Assembly (NCBI GenBank): GCA_035945995.1
Contig: DASYZR010000096.1
Location: forward strand, 1 to 54,479
Source: a bacterium
GTDB lineage: Bacteria; Sysuimicrobiota; Sysuimicrobiia; Sysuimicrobiales; Segetimicrobiaceae
Direction: 5' to 3'
Length of the DNA stretch: 54,479 nucleotides
In this document: positions 42,075 to 52,019 of the stretch, in pieces
Numbering within the stretch: the first letter of the stretch is position 1
Layout: each line of letters opens with the position of its first letter
The notes under the pieces: model-generated
What the model was told of the DNA's origin: nothing
Seen by the model: the letters and a program-made list of their open reading frames with translations, nothing else
The model's database searches: none
Program-made: the position numbers and the translations under genes

Positions 42075-43874
42075 TCAGCGGCGCCCGCGAGGCACGCCCT
42101 GCCGGGCCCGCCGCCCGCGCCCCCGGCGTCGCGGCCGCACCCGGTCCTCGTGCGGCGCCAACGACAGCGGCACCGGTTCCGCGCGCGCCGGCTGGGGGGC
42201 GGGCGTGGCGCGGCGGCCCCGGAGCCAATCCCACAGCCGTCCGAGGATCCCGGGACGCCGCGGCTCGGTCGAACGCAGCATCCGCGCATCGACCCGCTCG
42301 TCGTCCGGCACGTCCAGGACTTCGCCGCGCACGGGATCCAGCCACACGGCGGCGCCGGCCCCGTCCGCCTGCGCGGCCTGCCGGGCCGCGCCCTCCGGCG
42401 TGTCGGCCTGCCGGATGTTGGCGCGGTCGATGTGGATGCCGGGCCGCGGGAGCACGAGCAGGCGCTTGCCGGTCCCCTGCTCCACCGCCTGACGCCACGC
42501 CGCGTCCTGCTCGAGCAACGCCGCCACCTCGGGATGCACCTCGGCGACCACGAACGCGGCGCGCGCCGTCTGCGCGAGCCGGCGCAGTTCTCGCCGCACC
42601 CGCACGGCGACGCTGCGCGGCGACAGCACCCGGCCGCGGCCCTCGCAGTACGGACACGGAATCCGCATCAGCTCTTCCAGATCCTGGTAGACGCGCTTGC
42701 GCGTCATCTCGACGAGCCCGAGCCCGGTGAGATCGATGATGTGGATCTTCGTGCGGTCCGCGCGCACGGCGTCCGCGAGCGCGTCGAGGACCGCGCGGCG
42801 GTGCTGGACGGACTCCATGTCGATGAAGTCGATGAGGATCATGCCGCCGATGTCCCGCAGGCGGATCTGGCGGGCGATCTCACGCGCGGCCTCGACGTTC
42901 GTCTTCACGATCGTGGTCGCGAGGTCGGTCTTGCCGACGTATTTGCCGGTGTTCACGTCGATGACGGTCGCCGCCTCGGTGCGGTCGAAGACCACGTACC
43001 CGCCGCTGCGGAGCCACACTTTCCGGTGGAGCGCCCGCTCGATCTCGCGTTCGACCTGGTGCGCCTCGAAGATCGGGACCGGCTCCTCGTGGAGCTCCAC
43101 CCGGTCCGCGAGCTCGGGGGCGAACGCCCCGACGAGATCGCGCACGCGCTGCCACTCGTCGCGTGAATCCACCAGAAACCGCTCCACCTCGCCGGTGAAC
43201 AGGTCGCGCACGACGCGCCGGATCAGCCCGAGGTCCTGATAGAGCAGCGCCGGGGCGCGGGCGTCGCGCGCCCGCTCGGCCACGCTTCCCCACAGCTGCA
43301 GCAGGAAGCGGACGTCGTCGGCGAGCTCGGACTCCGCCATCCCTTCGGCGGCGGTGCGCACGATCAGCCCCATCGCTTCGGGCCGCAGCCGTTCGGCAAT
43401 CGCGCGCAGCCGGCGGCGTTCCTGCTCGTCGTCGATTTTGCGGCTGACGCCGATGCCGGGCACCGTCGGGGTGAGCACAAGATAGTGGCCCGGCAGCGCC
43501 ACGTAGGTCGTCGCCCGCGCCCCCTTGCTGCCGCGCGGCTCCTTGGTCACCTGCACCAGGATCTCCTGACCCACGCGCAACCGCTCGGCGATCACCGATC
43601 CGCGGCCGATCTGGTCCTCGACCTCCTCGGCGTCGCCGAACGGGGCGATCCGGCGGCTCCGAATGTCGGACAGGTGCAGGAACGCGTTGCGATCGAGCCC
43701 CACGTCGACGAACGCGGCCTCCATGCCCGGCAGCACGCTGGCCACGCGGCCCTTGTACACGTTGCCGGCGAGGGGCTCCTCCCGCTCGATGAGCACGCCG
43801 ACGACGGCGCCGTCCTCGAGGACGGCCACCCGCACCTCGAACGGCTCGACGTTGGCGATGATGACCCTGGCCAT
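42075..43874 (-). CDS. rng: Ribonuclease G/E family endoribonuclease
   Basis: A 599-residue Rng/CafA-type RNase that cleaves single-stranded AU-rich RNA and helps mature 16S rRNA. The N-terminal S1 domain ([20 protein letters not shown], then [10 protein letters not shown]) carries an inserted loop. The catalytic Asp residues lie in [13 protein letters not shown] and [11 protein letters not shown], and the zinc-linker is CPYCEGRG. After about residue 480 comes a family-variable C-terminal region ending in a very basic tail ([20 protein letters not shown]), probably for RNA binding. I start at MARVII; a GTG 6 bases upstream is possible. It follows rodA after 16 bases. Confidence 0.93.
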   Translation of the reverse strand: MARVIIANVEPFEVRVAVLEDGAVVGVLIEREEPLAGNVYKGRVASVLPGMEAAFVDVGLDRNAFLHLSDIRSRRIAPFGDAEEVEDQIGRGSVIAERLRVGQEILVQVTKEPRGSKGARATTYVALPGHYLVLTPTVPGIGVSRKIDDEQERRRLRAIAERLRPEAMGLIVRTAAEGMAESELADDVRFLLQLWGSVAERARDARAPALLYQDLGLIRRVVRDLFTGEVERFLVDSRDEWQRVRDLVGAFAPELADRVELHEEPVPIFEAHQVEREIERALHRKVWLRSGGYVVFDRTEAATVIDVNTGKYVGKTDLATTIVKTNVEAAREIARQIRLRDIGGMILIDFIDMESVQHRRAVLDALADAVRADRTKIHIIDLTGLGLVEMTRKRVYQDLEELMRIPCPYCEGRGRVLSPRSVAVRVRRELRRLAQTARAAFVVAEVHPEVAALLEQDAAWRQAVEQGTGKRLLVLPRPGIHIDRANIRQADTPEGAARQAAQADGAGAAVWLDPVRGEVLDVPDDERVDARMLRSTEPRRPGILGRLWDWLRGRRATPAPQPARAEPVPLSLAPHEDRVRPRRRGRGRRARQGVPRGRR

Positions 43875-43890
43875 GCCCACCCCCGACCGC

Positions 43891-45000
43891 TTAGAAGAGG
43901 ATCTTCTGCCGCCGCATCGCGATGTTGAGCAGTAGAGCCGCCGCCCAAATCATCGTCATGAGCGCGCTGCCCCCGTAACTGATGAACGGCAGTGGAATGC
44001 CGGTGATGGGCATGATCCCGACCGTCATCCCGATGTTGACGAAGACGTGGAATGCGACCATGGACACGATCCCGACGGCCATGAGCGCGCCGAACCGATC
44101 CCGCGCCACCGCGGCGGCGCGGAGCCCGCGCGCCAGCCAGACGTAGAACAACACGAGCAGTAGCAGGGCGCCGATGAACCCGAGCTCCTCGCCGACGACT
44201 GAGAAGATGAAGTCGGTGTGGTGCTCCGGCACGAACTGCAGCACGTTTTGGGTCCCGGCGAAGAGCCCCTTGCCCCACAGCATCCCGCTGCCGACCGCGA
44301 TCTTGGACTGGATGATACCGTAGCCGGAGCCGCGCGGGTCGAGCGCCGGATCGAGGAACGCGAGCAACCGCCGCCGCTGATATTCCTTGAACACGTGCCA
44401 GAGCAGCGGCGTCACCCCGGCGCCGGCGACGCCGAGGAGCGCCAAATCCCGCCGCCGCGCGCCCCCGGCATAGAGCATCCCGGCGAAGATCGCCGCGTAC
44501 ACAAGGGCGGTCCCGAGGTCCGGCTGCCGGAAGATCAGCAACATGGGCGGCGCGATATGCGCCAGGAACGGCACGAGGTCGCGGACCGAGGTGTACGGAC
44601 CCGGACGTTCGGACAGATGCCGGGCGAGCGTGATCACGATGGCCAGTTTGGCGAACTCCGACGGCTGGAACTGCCCGAGCGGCCCGAGCCCGATCCAGCG
44701 TTGGGCGCCGAGACTGGATCGGCCGGCCACCAGCACCGCCGCCAGCAGCGCGAGGTTTACCACGTACAACAGGCGGGCGCCGGAGCCGAACGAGCGGTAA
44801 TCGACGAGGAGGATCGCCGCGGCCAGCACCACGCCGACGACCAGGTGGAGCATCTGGCTCCGGACGAAGACGAGCGGATGCGGTCCGTAGCGCGTCGTGC
44901 TGTAGACCATGACGAGGCCGAACACGCAGAGCGCCAGGGTCGAACCGAGCAGGATCGGATCCAGGTTCCGGACGACCCGGCGATCGAGACCCACGCTCAC
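43891..45000 (-). CDS. rodA: Peptidoglycan glycosyltransferase RodA
   Basis: A 369-residue SEDS-family polytopic protein that polymerises glycan strands in the rod-elongation complex with its PBP2 partner. Conserved segments are GAQRWIGLGPLGQFQPSEFA near residue 100, the PDLGTALVYAAIFAGMLYAG block with the catalytic Asp region, LWGKGLFAGTQNVLQFVPEH, DFIFSVVGEELGFIG and MPITGIPLPFISYGGSALMT. The length is typical. The GTG start overlaps the mrdA stop (GTGA). Confidence 0.96.
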   Translation of the reverse strand: MSVGLDRRVVRNLDPILLGSTLALCVFGLVMVYSTTRYGPHPLVFVRSQMLHLVVGVVLAAAILLVDYRSFGSGARLLYVVNLALLAAVLVAGRSSLGAQRWIGLGPLGQFQPSEFAKLAIVITLARHLSERPGPYTSVRDLVPFLAHIAPPMLLIFRQPDLGTALVYAAIFAGMLYAGGARRRDLALLGVAGAGVTPLLWHVFKEYQRRRLLAFLDPALDPRGSGYGIIQSKIAVGSGMLWGKGLFAGTQNVLQFVPEHHTDFIFSVVGEELGFIGALLLLVLFYVWLARGLRAAAVARDRFGALMAVGIVSMVAFHVFVNIGMTVGIMPITGIPLPFISYGGSALMTMIWAAALLLNIAMRRQKILF

Positions 45001-46793
45001 GGGTGGGGGCTCCCCTGGGCGGCGGCCCCGCGCGGGGCGCGGGGCGCCTCCCCCTGCGCGGGCGGGAACGCCGCCTGCAGCACCCGCTTCACGATCGGCG
45101 CGGCGAACTCGTCACCGAACCCCGCGTTCTCGACCATCGCGACCACCACGAGCCGGGGCGCGTCGACCGGCGCGTAGGCGGCGAACCACGCGACCGGCTT
45201 GCCGTGAGCCGCCTCCGCGGTGCCCGTCTTGCCAGCGATGGTGAGCCCGGGGATCTGGACGTTCGTGGCGGTCCCGCGCGTGACGACGGCGGCGAGCCCG
45301 GTCCGCAGCACCGCCATCGTCTCCGGGCTGAGCCGCAGGTGACCGGCCGGCGGCGGGGTGATCCGCGCGATCACCCGGCCGTCCGGGCCGCGGATCTCCG
45401 TCACGAGATGCGGCGTGACCAACGTCCCGCCGTTTGCGACGGCGGCGAGCATCCGCGCCACCTGCAGCGGCGTCGTGAGGACGTATCCCTGGCCGATTCC
45501 CATGTTGAGCGTGTCGCCGCCGAACCACGGCTGCTTCCACACGCGCTGCTTCCACGCGGGATCGGGCACGACGCCCCGGCTATCGTCCGGAAGATCGACG
45601 TCCGTCAACTGCCCCAGACCGTACATGTGGGCGAACGCGGCCATCTGGGTCGGCCCGGCGCGCCGGGCAAGCTCATAGAAGCACGCGTCGCACGACAGCG
45701 CGATCGCGTCGATGAAGTTGACGTTGCCGAGGGCCTTCCATTCATGGAACGTCCAGCCGCCGAGGTTGTAGTAACCGGGCGAGAAAAAACGGCTGTCGGG
45801 CTGGACCAGGCCGAGCTGGAGCGCGGTCGACGCGGTGACGATCTTGAAGACCGAGCCGGGCGGATACGTGCCCTGGGCGGCCCGGTCCAGCAGGGGCTGC
45901 CGCGGATCCTTCATCAACCCGTTCCACGCCGCCGCCGTGATCCCGGCCGAGAACACGTTGGGGTCGAACGCCGGATGGCTGACGAAGGTCACGACCGCCC
46001 CGTCGCGCGGATCCATCGCCACGACGGCGCCGGGTCGATCGCCGAGCGCAGCCTCGGCGGCCTGCTGCAGCGCGAGGTCGAGGCCGAGCGCGACCGTATC
46101 GCCGGGCACCGCGGGGACCGTCCCGAGCGTCCTGACCACGTGCCCCTGCGCGTCGACCTCGGCCTGAAACTCTCCGCTGCGGCCCCGAAGGTACGCGTCG
46201 TACGTCCGCTCGACGCCGTCCTTACCGATCAGGTCGCCGGACTCATACCCCGCGGCGCGCAGGCGCCGCAGTTCCTGCTCGTTGATTTCACCGACATACC
46301 CGAACGCGTGCGCGCCGAGCGTCTTGTAAAGGTACTGTCGCACCGGCTCGACCTCGACCAGCACCCCGGGCAGATCGAGCTGGCTCTCTTCGATCCCGGC
46401 GACGATCTCTTTCGGCACGTCGCGCCGAAGCCGCACGGGGTCAAACGGACGGTCGCGGCCCGCCGCCAGGCGCGACAGGATCTCGGCGGGGTCCATCCCG
46501 AGCACCTTGCCGAGGGCGGCCGCTTCGGGCCCCGGGTGGCGGAGCTCGAGCGGCAGCAGCGCCACGGTAAAGGCGGGGCGGTTCGCGACGAGCGTGCGGC
46601 CGTGCCGGTCGACGAGCGACCCGCGGGGGGCCGCAAGCGGCGTCACCCGCAGGCGGTTCTCCTCCGACAGCCTGAGGAAATAATCGCCTTGGACGATCTG
46701 CACCTGCCACAGGCGGATGACCAGGATCCCGAGCAGCAGGCCGACGACGGCGAGCAGCGTGAGCAGGCGGCGTTCGAAGACGTCCCGTTCCAT
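44997..46793 (-). CDS. mrdA: Penicillin-binding protein 2 (elongasome transpeptidase)
   Basis: A 598-residue class B PBP that cross-links peptidoglycan during lateral wall growth. A single N-terminal membrane anchor (TLLAVVGLLLGILVIRLWQV) is followed by the pedestal domain (EENRLRVTPLAAPRGSLVDR). The transpeptidase motifs are S-V-F-K in GTYPPGSVFKIVTAS (active-site Ser), S-C-D in ALSCDACFYELA and K-T-G in IAGKTGTAEA. The S-C-D form of the second motif is normal for PBP2. It lies 2 bases after the mreD stop and overlaps rodA, so the mre and rod genes form one operon. Confidence 0.96.
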   Translation of the reverse strand: MERDVFERRLLTLLAVVGLLLGILVIRLWQVQIVQGDYFLRLSEENRLRVTPLAAPRGSLVDRHGRTLVANRPAFTVALLPLELRHPGPEAAALGKVLGMDPAEILSRLAAGRDRPFDPVRLRRDVPKEIVAGIEESQLDLPGVLVEVEPVRQYLYKTLGAHAFGYVGEINEQELRRLRAAGYESGDLIGKDGVERTYDAYLRGRSGEFQAEVDAQGHVVRTLGTVPAVPGDTVALGLDLALQQAAEAALGDRPGAVVAMDPRDGAVVTFVSHPAFDPNVFSAGITAAAWNGLMKDPRQPLLDRAAQGTYPPGSVFKIVTASTALQLGLVQPDSRFFSPGYYNLGGWTFHEWKALGNVNFIDAIALSCDACFYELARRAGPTQMAAFAHMYGLGQLTDVDLPDDSRGVVPDPAWKQRVWKQPWFGGDTLNMGIGQGYVLTTPLQVARMLAAVANGGTLVTPHLVTEIRGPDGRVIARITPPPAGHLRLSPETMAVLRTGLAAVVTRGTATNVQIPGLTIAGKTGTAEAAHGKPVAWFAAYAPVDAPRLVVVAMVENAGFGDEFAAPIVKRVLQAAFPPAQGEAPRAPRGAAAQGSPHP

Positions 46794-46795
46794 GG

Positions 46796-47308
46796 TCAGA
46801 CCGGGTGAGACCGCTCGTACAGACGGACCAACGCCGCATCGAGCCGGCGGAGTCCGCGGAAGATGGGCACGGCGATGACGCCATTATAGCATGCGCTCCC
46901 GAGGACGGCCCGGGCGACGTCGGGAAGCGGCGCCTGCAGCAGCCCGACGAGGTGCGCGGCCCCGGCCGAGAGCGCCCCGCTTATCACCGTGAGCACCACA
47001 CCGCCGACGGCCGGAAGCCACAGGCTCTCCGCGGAAAGACTTCGCTCGCCCAGTCCCGCGACAAACCCGACGGAGACGGCGGCCAGCATGCCGAGCCCAA
47101 GGGGCGATCCCGACATCACGTCGTGCAGCAGGCCGATGCCCGCCCCGACGAGGGCCCCTTCCTCGGATCCGTGGAGCAGCCCCACGGTCATGACGATGGG
47201 CAGCAGCGGATCGGCGATGCCGCCGCCGAGCGGCAGATAGCCGAGCCACGCCGTCTGCAGCACGGTCCCGGCCGCCGCCGCCACCCCGTAGACCACAAAG
47301 CGCGTCAC
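46796..47308 (-). CDS. mreD: Rod shape-determining protein MreD
   Basis: A 170-residue membrane protein with about five hydrophobic helices (VVYGVAAAAGTVLQTAWLGY onward). The family-typical block is HGSEEGALVGAGIGLLHDVM followed by SGSPLGLGMLAAVSVGFVAG. It belongs to the MreBCD-RodA-PBP2 elongasome, although its precise role is not settled. The GTG start overlaps the mreC stop by four bases. The far longer frame upstream has no homology and is rejected. Confidence 0.9.
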   Translation of the reverse strand: MTRFVVYGVAAAAGTVLQTAWLGYLPLGGGIADPLLPIVMTVGLLHGSEEGALVGAGIGLLHDVMSGSPLGLGMLAAVSVGFVAGLGERSLSAESLWLPAVGGVVLTVISGALSAGAAHLVGLLQAPLPDVARAVLGSACYNGVIAVPIFRGLRRLDAALVRLYERSHPV

Positions 47309-48132
47309 CGGGCGGGGCCGTGCAGAACGATCAAGACGTCCTCCAGGTGGCCGAGGTCCGTCGCCGGCCGGGCGACCGCATCCTGAAACATCGGCCCGCG
47401 GGTCACGCCGGTGACGGTCGCGAGCGGCAGCCCGCGGGGATAGATCGGACCGAGTCCCGAGGTGAGGATGACGTCCCCGGGCCGGACGTCGGCGTCCCGC
47501 GACAGGTACGTCACTTTGAGCGGCGTCTGGCCCTGGCCGAGCGCGACGCCCACTTCGCGCGACCGCTCGAGCACGACGCTCACCGCGCTGCGCGGATCGG
47601 AGACGAGCAGCACGCGCGCCCATCCCCCCGCCGTCTCGACCACGTGGCCCACGACGCCGTCGCTCGTGATCACGGGATCGTCCCGCTGCACGCCGTCGGC
47701 CGCGCCGCGGTCGACGAGCACCGTACTGAACCACCGGCTGGGATCGCGGCCGACGACCCGCGCGGCGACCGCGCGGTACGGCAGCTGCTGTTTGAATGCG
47801 AGGAGCGCCCGGAGGTGCGCGTTCTCCTGGGCGTCCGGGCGCAGCCGTGCGTTTTCCTCACGGAGGCGAGCCACCTCGGTCCGCAGGCGCTGATTTTCCG
47901 TCCGCAGCGTGCCGATTTCGGTGATGAACGACCACGCATCCACGAACGTGCCGCTCATGCGCGCCAGCGCCACGGCCGGCGGCGCCAGCACCGCCTCGAC
48001 GGCGGTGCCGATCCATCCGATGCGCCGGCCGTCCGGGGCGCGCAGTTGCGTGGTAAGGATCACCAGCGCGAGCACGCAGAGCGTGGCCGCCACGAGGAGC
48101 CGGCGGCGGACCAGGGTGGGCGACTGCAACAC
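47305..48132 (-). CDS. mreC: Cell shape-determining protein MreC
   Basis: A 275-residue protein. A short basic N-terminus and one membrane helix (RRLLVAATLCVLALVILTTQ) are followed by a coiled coil at about residues 65-105 (TENQRLRTEVARLREENARL). Two beta domains follow, including VVGRDPSRWFSTVLVDRGAA and RPGDVILTSGLGPIYPRGLP. MreC bridges MreB to PBP2 and activates it in the periplasm or cell-wall space. The gene sits between mreB (1-base gap) and mreD (overlap), the canonical order. Confidence 0.93.
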   Translation of the reverse strand: MLQSPTLVRRRLLVAATLCVLALVILTTQLRAPDGRRIGWIGTAVEAVLAPPAVALARMSGTFVDAWSFITEIGTLRTENQRLRTEVARLREENARLRPDAQENAHLRALLAFKQQLPYRAVAARVVGRDPSRWFSTVLVDRGAADGVQRDDPVITSDGVVGHVVETAGGWARVLLVSDPRSAVSVVLERSREVGVALGQGQTPLKVTYLSRDADVRPGDVILTSGLGPIYPRGLPLATVTGVTRGPMFQDAVARPATDLGHLEDVLIVLHGPAR

Positions 48133-48133
48133 G

Positions 48134-49168
48134 TCACATCTTCTTGCTCGTGATCAAGACCTTCTTCAGCGTCTCGATCTCCTCGAGGGCGCGGCCGGTG
48201 CCGAGCACGACGGCGCTCAGCGGATCCTCGGCCAGCATCACCGGCATCCCGGTCTCCTCGCTGAGCAGCCGGTCCAGTCCGCGCAACAGCGACCCGCCGC
48301 CGGCCATGATGATCCCGCGGTCGACGATGTCGGCGGCGAGTTCCGGCGGCGTCCGTTCCAGCGTCATCTTTAGCGCCTCCACGATCGCCGCGATCGGCTC
48401 CGCCATCGCCTCGCGGATCTCGTTGCTGGTCATGCGTACCGTCCGCGGCAGCCCGGACACGAGGTCGCGGCCGCGCACCTCGATCGACTGCTCGTCCTTT
48501 TGCGGGTACGCGGAGCCGATCTTGATCTTGATGTCTTCCGAGGTGCGCTCGCCGATCAGCAGATTGTACGCCTTGCGGGCGTATTGGATGATCGCCTCGT
48601 CCATCTCGTCGCCGGCGATGCGGATGCTTCGGGCGGTCACGATGCCGCCGAGCGCGATCACGGCGACCTCCGTGGTGCCGCCGCCGACGTCCACGACCAT
48701 GCTCCCCACGGGCTCCGACACCGGCAGGCCCGCGCCGATGGCCGCGGCCATCGGCTCCTCGATCAGGTAGGCTTCGCGCGCGCCCGCCTGCAGCGTCGCG
48801 TCGATCACGGCGCGCTTCTCCACCTCGGTGACGCCGCTCGGGATGCCGACGATCACCCGGGGCCGCATCAGGCTGCGGCCCCGCAACCCGCGGCGGATGA
48901 AGTAGGCCAGCATGGACGCCGTCGTGTCGAAGTCGGCGATCACGCCGTCGCGCAGCGGGCGCGTCGCGATGATGTCGCCGGGCGTGCGGCCGATCATCCG
49001 CTTGGCCTCCTCACCGACGGCCAGCACCTCGCCGCCGTCGACGCGCCGGGCCACCACCGACGGCTCCCGCAGCACGACCCCCTCGCGCCGCACGTAGACC
49101 AGCGTGTTGGCCGTGCCGAGGTCCACTCCCATGTCGCGGGTGAATCGGGCCAGCAATCCGTTCAGCAC
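48134..49168 (-). CDS. mreB: Rod shape-determining protein MreB
   Basis: A 344-residue bacterial actin. The ATP-binding elements are the phosphate-1 loop [15 protein letters not shown], phosphate-2 [20 protein letters not shown] and the adenosine motif [17 protein letters not shown]; the connector segment is [15 protein letters not shown]. It assembles into membrane-associated filaments that orient the elongasome. I start at the GTG preceded by GGAGGAG, giving an N-terminal LLARFTRD stretch before the conserved core; an ATG 36 bases in is less likely. It leads the mreB-mreC-mreD-mrdA-rodA-rng series, with radC just upstream. Confidence 0.96.
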   Translation of the reverse strand: MLNGLLARFTRDMGVDLGTANTLVYVRREGVVLREPSVVARRVDGGEVLAVGEEAKRMIGRTPGDIIATRPLRDGVIADFDTTASMLAYFIRRGLRGRSLMRPRVIVGIPSGVTEVEKRAVIDATLQAGAREAYLIEEPMAAAIGAGLPVSEPVGSMVVDVGGGTTEVAVIALGGIVTARSIRIAGDEMDEAIIQYARKAYNLLIGERTSEDIKIKIGSAYPQKDEQSIEVRGRDLVSGLPRTVRMTSNEIREAMAEPIAAIVEALKMTLERTPPELAADIVDRGIIMAGGGSLLRGLDRLLSEETGMPVMLAEDPLSAVVLGTGRALEEIETLKKVLITSKKM

Positions 49169-49202
49169 TCCCCTCACACTCCTCCCCCGTCTGGACACGG
49201 GG

Positions 49203-49232
49203 CCCCCGGTCGCCTCCCGGCGGCCTCCTGTC
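49203..49232. repeat. 30-bp GC-rich repeat, copy B
   Basis: This element in the radC-mreB intergenic region matches the one at 54136-54165 at 27 of 30 positions by direct comparison. It contains an imperfect palindrome around C-C-G-G-T-C-G-C-C-T and C-C-G-G-C-G-G-C-C. The high similarity of two copies nearly 5 kb apart indicates a dispersed repeat family rather than chance in GC-rich DNA. Confidence 0.6.
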
Positions 49233-49268
49233 GGACCGCGAGGCCCGTCTATCCTGCCTGTGCCCCAG

Positions 49269-50063
49269 TTAGGCGTCGGCGAACGGCGACCCTTCGACGG
49301 CCTCCCGTTCGCGTCGAGGCCCGCCGCGGCCTCGCTCATGAGCGTCCGCGCCGCCGCATTCCCAGCCTCGGGGCATCCGTTCCCGCAGGCTGACCCACCG
49401 GCCGTCTCCGACGATCAGGTGGTCCAATACCGGAATGCCCAATACCGCCGCCGCCCGGCACAAGCGCGCCGTGACCGCAAGATCGGCCCGGCTCGGCGTC
49501 GGGTCTCCCGACGGGTGATTATGCACCAAAATGACCGCCGCGGCGCCCTCGCGGACGGCGATCTTGAAGACCTCACGCGGGTGGACCGGTGAGCTCGCCA
49601 GCCCTCCCCGCGTGACTTCGACCGCGTCGAGGACTTCGTGCCGGGTGTTGAGCAGCAGGACGAGGAAACGCTCCACCTCCGCGAAGCGCAGCCGGTCCAT
49701 CACCACCGAGGCGGCGTCGGCCGGCCCGGACACGCGCGGACGCCGCCGGGCGGGCAGCGTGCCGAGCCGGCGGCCCAACTCGAACGCGGCGAGGAGATGC
49801 AGGGCCTTCACCGGCCCGACCCCGTCGGTCCCGCACAACTCGCGCACGCCGGCCGCCGCCAGCCGAGCGAGGCCTCCGTACCGACCGATCAGATCGGCCG
49901 CCACGTCGAGCGCGCTGCGGGCCGGTGATCCGGTCCGGAGCAGCACCGCAACGAGTTCCGCCGTGCTGAGGGCGTCGGGGCCGTGGCGGAGCAGCCGTTC
50001 CCGCGGGCGCAGCTCGGCCGGCAGGTCCTTGATTCGCGGCGCCCTCACGGATGCCGACGTCAC
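49269..50063 (-). CDS. radC: RadC-family JAMM-domain protein
   Basis: A 264-residue protein named for a now-doubted role in DNA repair. An N-terminal helix-hairpin-helix region ([29 protein letters not shown] and [20 protein letters not shown]) is followed by the JAMM metalloprotease-like domain with the zinc motif [14 protein letters not shown]. The C-terminus has an extra about 30 residues rich in Arg and Gly ([20 protein letters not shown]), beyond the usual family end. I start at a GTG after GGGGGTG. RadC beside mreB is a common arrangement. Confidence 0.93.
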   Translation of the reverse strand: MTSASVRAPRIKDLPAELRPRERLLRHGPDALSTAELVAVLLRTGSPARSALDVAADLIGRYGGLARLAAAGVRELCGTDGVGPVKALHLLAAFELGRRLGTLPARRRPRVSGPADAASVVMDRLRFAEVERFLVLLLNTRHEVLDAVEVTRGGLASSPVHPREVFKIAVREGAAAVILVHNHPSGDPTPSRADLAVTARLCRAAAVLGIPVLDHLIVGDGRWVSLRERMPRGWECGGADAHERGRGGPRREREAVEGSPFADA

Positions 50064-50100
50064 AGCACCCCCGTCTTCGAAGGCCGGATAGACAAAGAAC

Positions 50101-50119
50101 GGGGCGGAGCCGGCGCCCC
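50101..50119 (-). terminator. Possible intrinsic terminator before radC
   Basis: Reading the minus strand, GGGGCG-CCGGCTC-CGCCCC is followed by GTTCTTTG. The stem is only 6 bp, and the T-rich tract is interrupted. It lies between the DUF4321 stop and the radC start, so it could end the upstream transcript or moderate readthrough into radC-mreB. Confidence 0.35.
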
Positions 50120-50162
50120 TTGGGACGCGCCCCACCCCTCGGTGTATCGGACGACGAGCCGA

Positions 50163-50441
50163 CTACAGCGCGCGAAACACGAATATCGCTGCGATTATAC
50201 CAAGCACGATGCCGAGGTTCAATCGGACGACGAAGCCGAGCGTCAGTGTCACGACCCGGAGGTCGAGCGTGACCGGCGGATCCATGCCGAAGGCGACGGA
50301 GTGCCCGAGCGGTGCAAGATACGTGAACTGCCCCAGCGCATCGGCCACCACGCTTCCCAGCATCGCCCCGGCGACGACGACGATGATGAAGATCCACCAC
50401 GGGTCGCGCGCGGTCCGCTTGGCGGTCCTCGCCACCCTCAT
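50163..50441 (-). CDS. DUF4321 membrane protein
   Basis: A roughly 92-residue protein with two hydrophobic helices (WIFIIVVVAGAMLGSVVADA and LNLGIVLGIIAAIFVFRAL). Between them is the family block PLGHSVAFGMDPPVTLDLRV followed by VTLTLGFVVRLN. DUF4321 proteins are small, uncharacterised and commonly encoded near radC and mreB in Bacillota and related phyla. The start is uncertain: an ATG at 50459 and a GTG at 50435 are alternatives. No function is known. Confidence 0.8.
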   Translation of the reverse strand: MRVARTAKRTARDPWWIFIIVVVAGAMLGSVVADALGQFTYLAPLGHSVAFGMDPPVTLDLRVVTLTLGFVVRLNLGIVLGIIAAIFVFRAL

Positions 50442-50501
50442 CTCCGGCGGCGGGCGCATAACGGAGTTTCGCCGCGCACCCCCGCCGTGCGGCGCGCATA
50501 C

Positions 50502-50529
50502 AAAACGGGAGCGGCGGGCTGCCGCTCCC
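50502..50529 (-). terminator. Intrinsic terminator after tatA
   Basis: On the minus strand GGGAGCGGC-AGCCC-GCCGCTCCC forms a perfect 9-bp stem with a 5-base loop, directly followed by GTTTTG. It lies 72 bases after the tatA stop and before the DUF4321 gene. The geometry is that of a rho-independent terminator, so tatA is probably monocistronic. Confidence 0.65.
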
Positions 50530-50601
50530 ATCCCATATCCACTCGGCGGCGCCCGGCGGGCGTCCCCCGGCGGGGACCGGCCGGACGCGGTTCGATGCCG
50601 A

Positions 50602-50790
50602 TCAGGCCTTCGTGCCGGTTTCGCCGCTTCGGTCGGCCGACGGGCCTTTGGGCTCCTCCGGCTTCGTCGCTTCCTTGAACTCTCGCATCGCCTTGCCGAC
50701 CGCCCCGCCCAACCCCGCGAGCCGGCTCGGGCCAAACAACAGAATAACGATCGCCAGCACGATGATCAGTTCCCAAAACTTGGGCCCCAT
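50602..50790 (-). CDS. tatA: Twin-arginine translocase subunit TatA/TatE
   Basis: A 62-residue Tat component. The N-terminal membrane helix is FWELIIVLAIVILLFGPSRL, followed by the hinge F-G-P-S-R-L and amphipathic helix GLGGAVGKAMREFKEATKPE, then a short polar tail. TatA oligomers form the pathway for folded proteins across the membrane. A GGAGG site precedes the ATG. No tatC gene lies in the window. Confidence 0.95.
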   Translation of the reverse strand: MGPKFWELIIVLAIVILLFGPSRLAGLGGAVGKAMREFKEATKPEEPKGPSADRSGETGTKA

Positions 50791-50807
50791 GACGCACCTC
50801 CGGCTCG

Positions 50808-50813
50808 ATTATA
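50808..50813 (-). promoter_or_regulatory. Possible -10 element of the tatA promoter
   Basis: A perfect TATAAT on the minus strand lies 17 bases before the tatA start codon, just upstream of its GGAGG site, and is directly preceded by GTG. No acceptable -35 hexamer is found at the normal distance. The leader would be very short. Confidence 0.35.
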
Positions 50814-50927
50814 CACCACAAACCGAAGCGCCGCCGGATGGGCGACCGTTCCCGCGACCGCAAGTCACGACTCGGGTCCACCCCCGGGCGGACGCGCCTG
50901 AGCGAGCGCGCCCGGCGCAGCGACGCG

Positions 50928-51971
50928 TCATCGGGTGCGGACCGTGACGAACTCCACGAGGGCGGCGAGACTGTCCCGCGCCGCGGACGGCGGCAGGCCG
51001 GCGAGCGCCTGGGCGGCCCGCGTCGCGCGGTCGCGCGCGACGGCGAGTGCGCGGTCGATCGCGCCGCTCCGCGTGAGAATGCCCTGCACCTCATCGGGAG
51101 CAGCGCCGCAGGCGGCCGCCCGGGCCGCGGTGCCGCCCACGTCGCCGTTGATGGCCCCGAGGCCCGCCGCCCCGTCGGCGTCGAGAATTTCCCGCAACCG
51201 CCGGCCATCCGGCTCCGGCGCGTCGCGCAGCGCGTAGATGACCGGCAGCGTCACTTTGCCGGTTTGGATATCACTGCCGATCGGCTTGCCGAGGTGGTCG
51301 GCGCTCGCGGTGACGTCGAGCGTATCGTCGGTAATCTGGAACGCCATGCCCCACTCGAGGCCAAACGCGCCCAGGGCCTCGGCCGACTCGGCCCGGGCGC
51401 CGGCCGTCAGCGCCCCGCACCGGCACGCGGCGCTCGTCAGCGCCGCCGTCTTGCCGTCGATGATGTCGAAGTAAACGGCCTCGTCGGTGTGGGCGGTGTT
51501 GCCGTACTTGATCTGCTTGATTTCGGCCTGGGCCATGCGCACGGTCGCGGCCGCCATCGCGGCGGCCACGTCGTCCGCGCGCAGCCGCGCCAATATATGG
51601 AAGGCTTTGCTGAAGAGATAGTCGCCGAGCAGGACCGCGACCTGATTGCCCCACACCGCGTTCACGGAAGCCAGCCCGCGGCGGCGATCGGCCGCGTCGA
51701 TCACGTCGTCATGGATAAGCGACGCCACGTGGATCAGTTCGACGGCGGCGGCGACGCCGAGCCGCGCCGCGCTCCCGCCGCCCGTGGCCTTGGCGGAGAG
51801 ACAGACGAGCGCCGGCCGGAGCATCTTCCCCCGCGTGGTGAGGACGTGCGTCACAAGCTCGCCGATAAACGCATCCTCCGAGGACAGTTCCGCGCGGAAC
51901 AGCCGCTCGAGGGCCTCAAGATCCTCGCGCACCGGGGCGTAGATGCGGTCCAGCGCTGCGGCCTGCGTCAC
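50928..51971 (-). CDS. Polyprenyl diphosphate synthase (long-chain trans type)
   Basis: A 347-residue isoprenyl synthase that extends allylic diphosphates with isopentenyl diphosphate, usually to make the side chain of menaquinone or another quinone. The first Asp-rich motif is in ASLIHDDVIDAADRRRG and the second in AFQITDDTLDVTASADHLGK; the substrate Lys/Arg region is TTRGKMLRPALV. The length and motifs match HepT/IspB-like catalytic subunits. The next gene on this strand begins a membrane redox cluster, consistent with quinone-linked electron transfer. Confidence 0.9.
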   Translation of the reverse strand: MTQAAALDRIYAPVREDLEALERLFRAELSSEDAFIGELVTHVLTTRGKMLRPALVCLSAKATGGGSAARLGVAAAVELIHVASLIHDDVIDAADRRRGLASVNAVWGNQVAVLLGDYLFSKAFHILARLRADDVAAAMAAATVRMAQAEIKQIKYGNTAHTDEAVYFDIIDGKTAALTSAACRCGALTAGARAESAEALGAFGLEWGMAFQITDDTLDVTASADHLGKPIGSDIQTGKVTLPVIYALRDAPEPDGRRLREILDADGAAGLGAINGDVGGTAARAAACGAAPDEVQGILTRSGAIDRALAVARDRATRAAQALAGLPPSAARDSLAALVEFVTVRTR

Positions 51972-52019
51972 GGTCGCGCCTCCAGAACGTCCCTCACGAA
52001 CGGCTCCCGACGCGGGCCG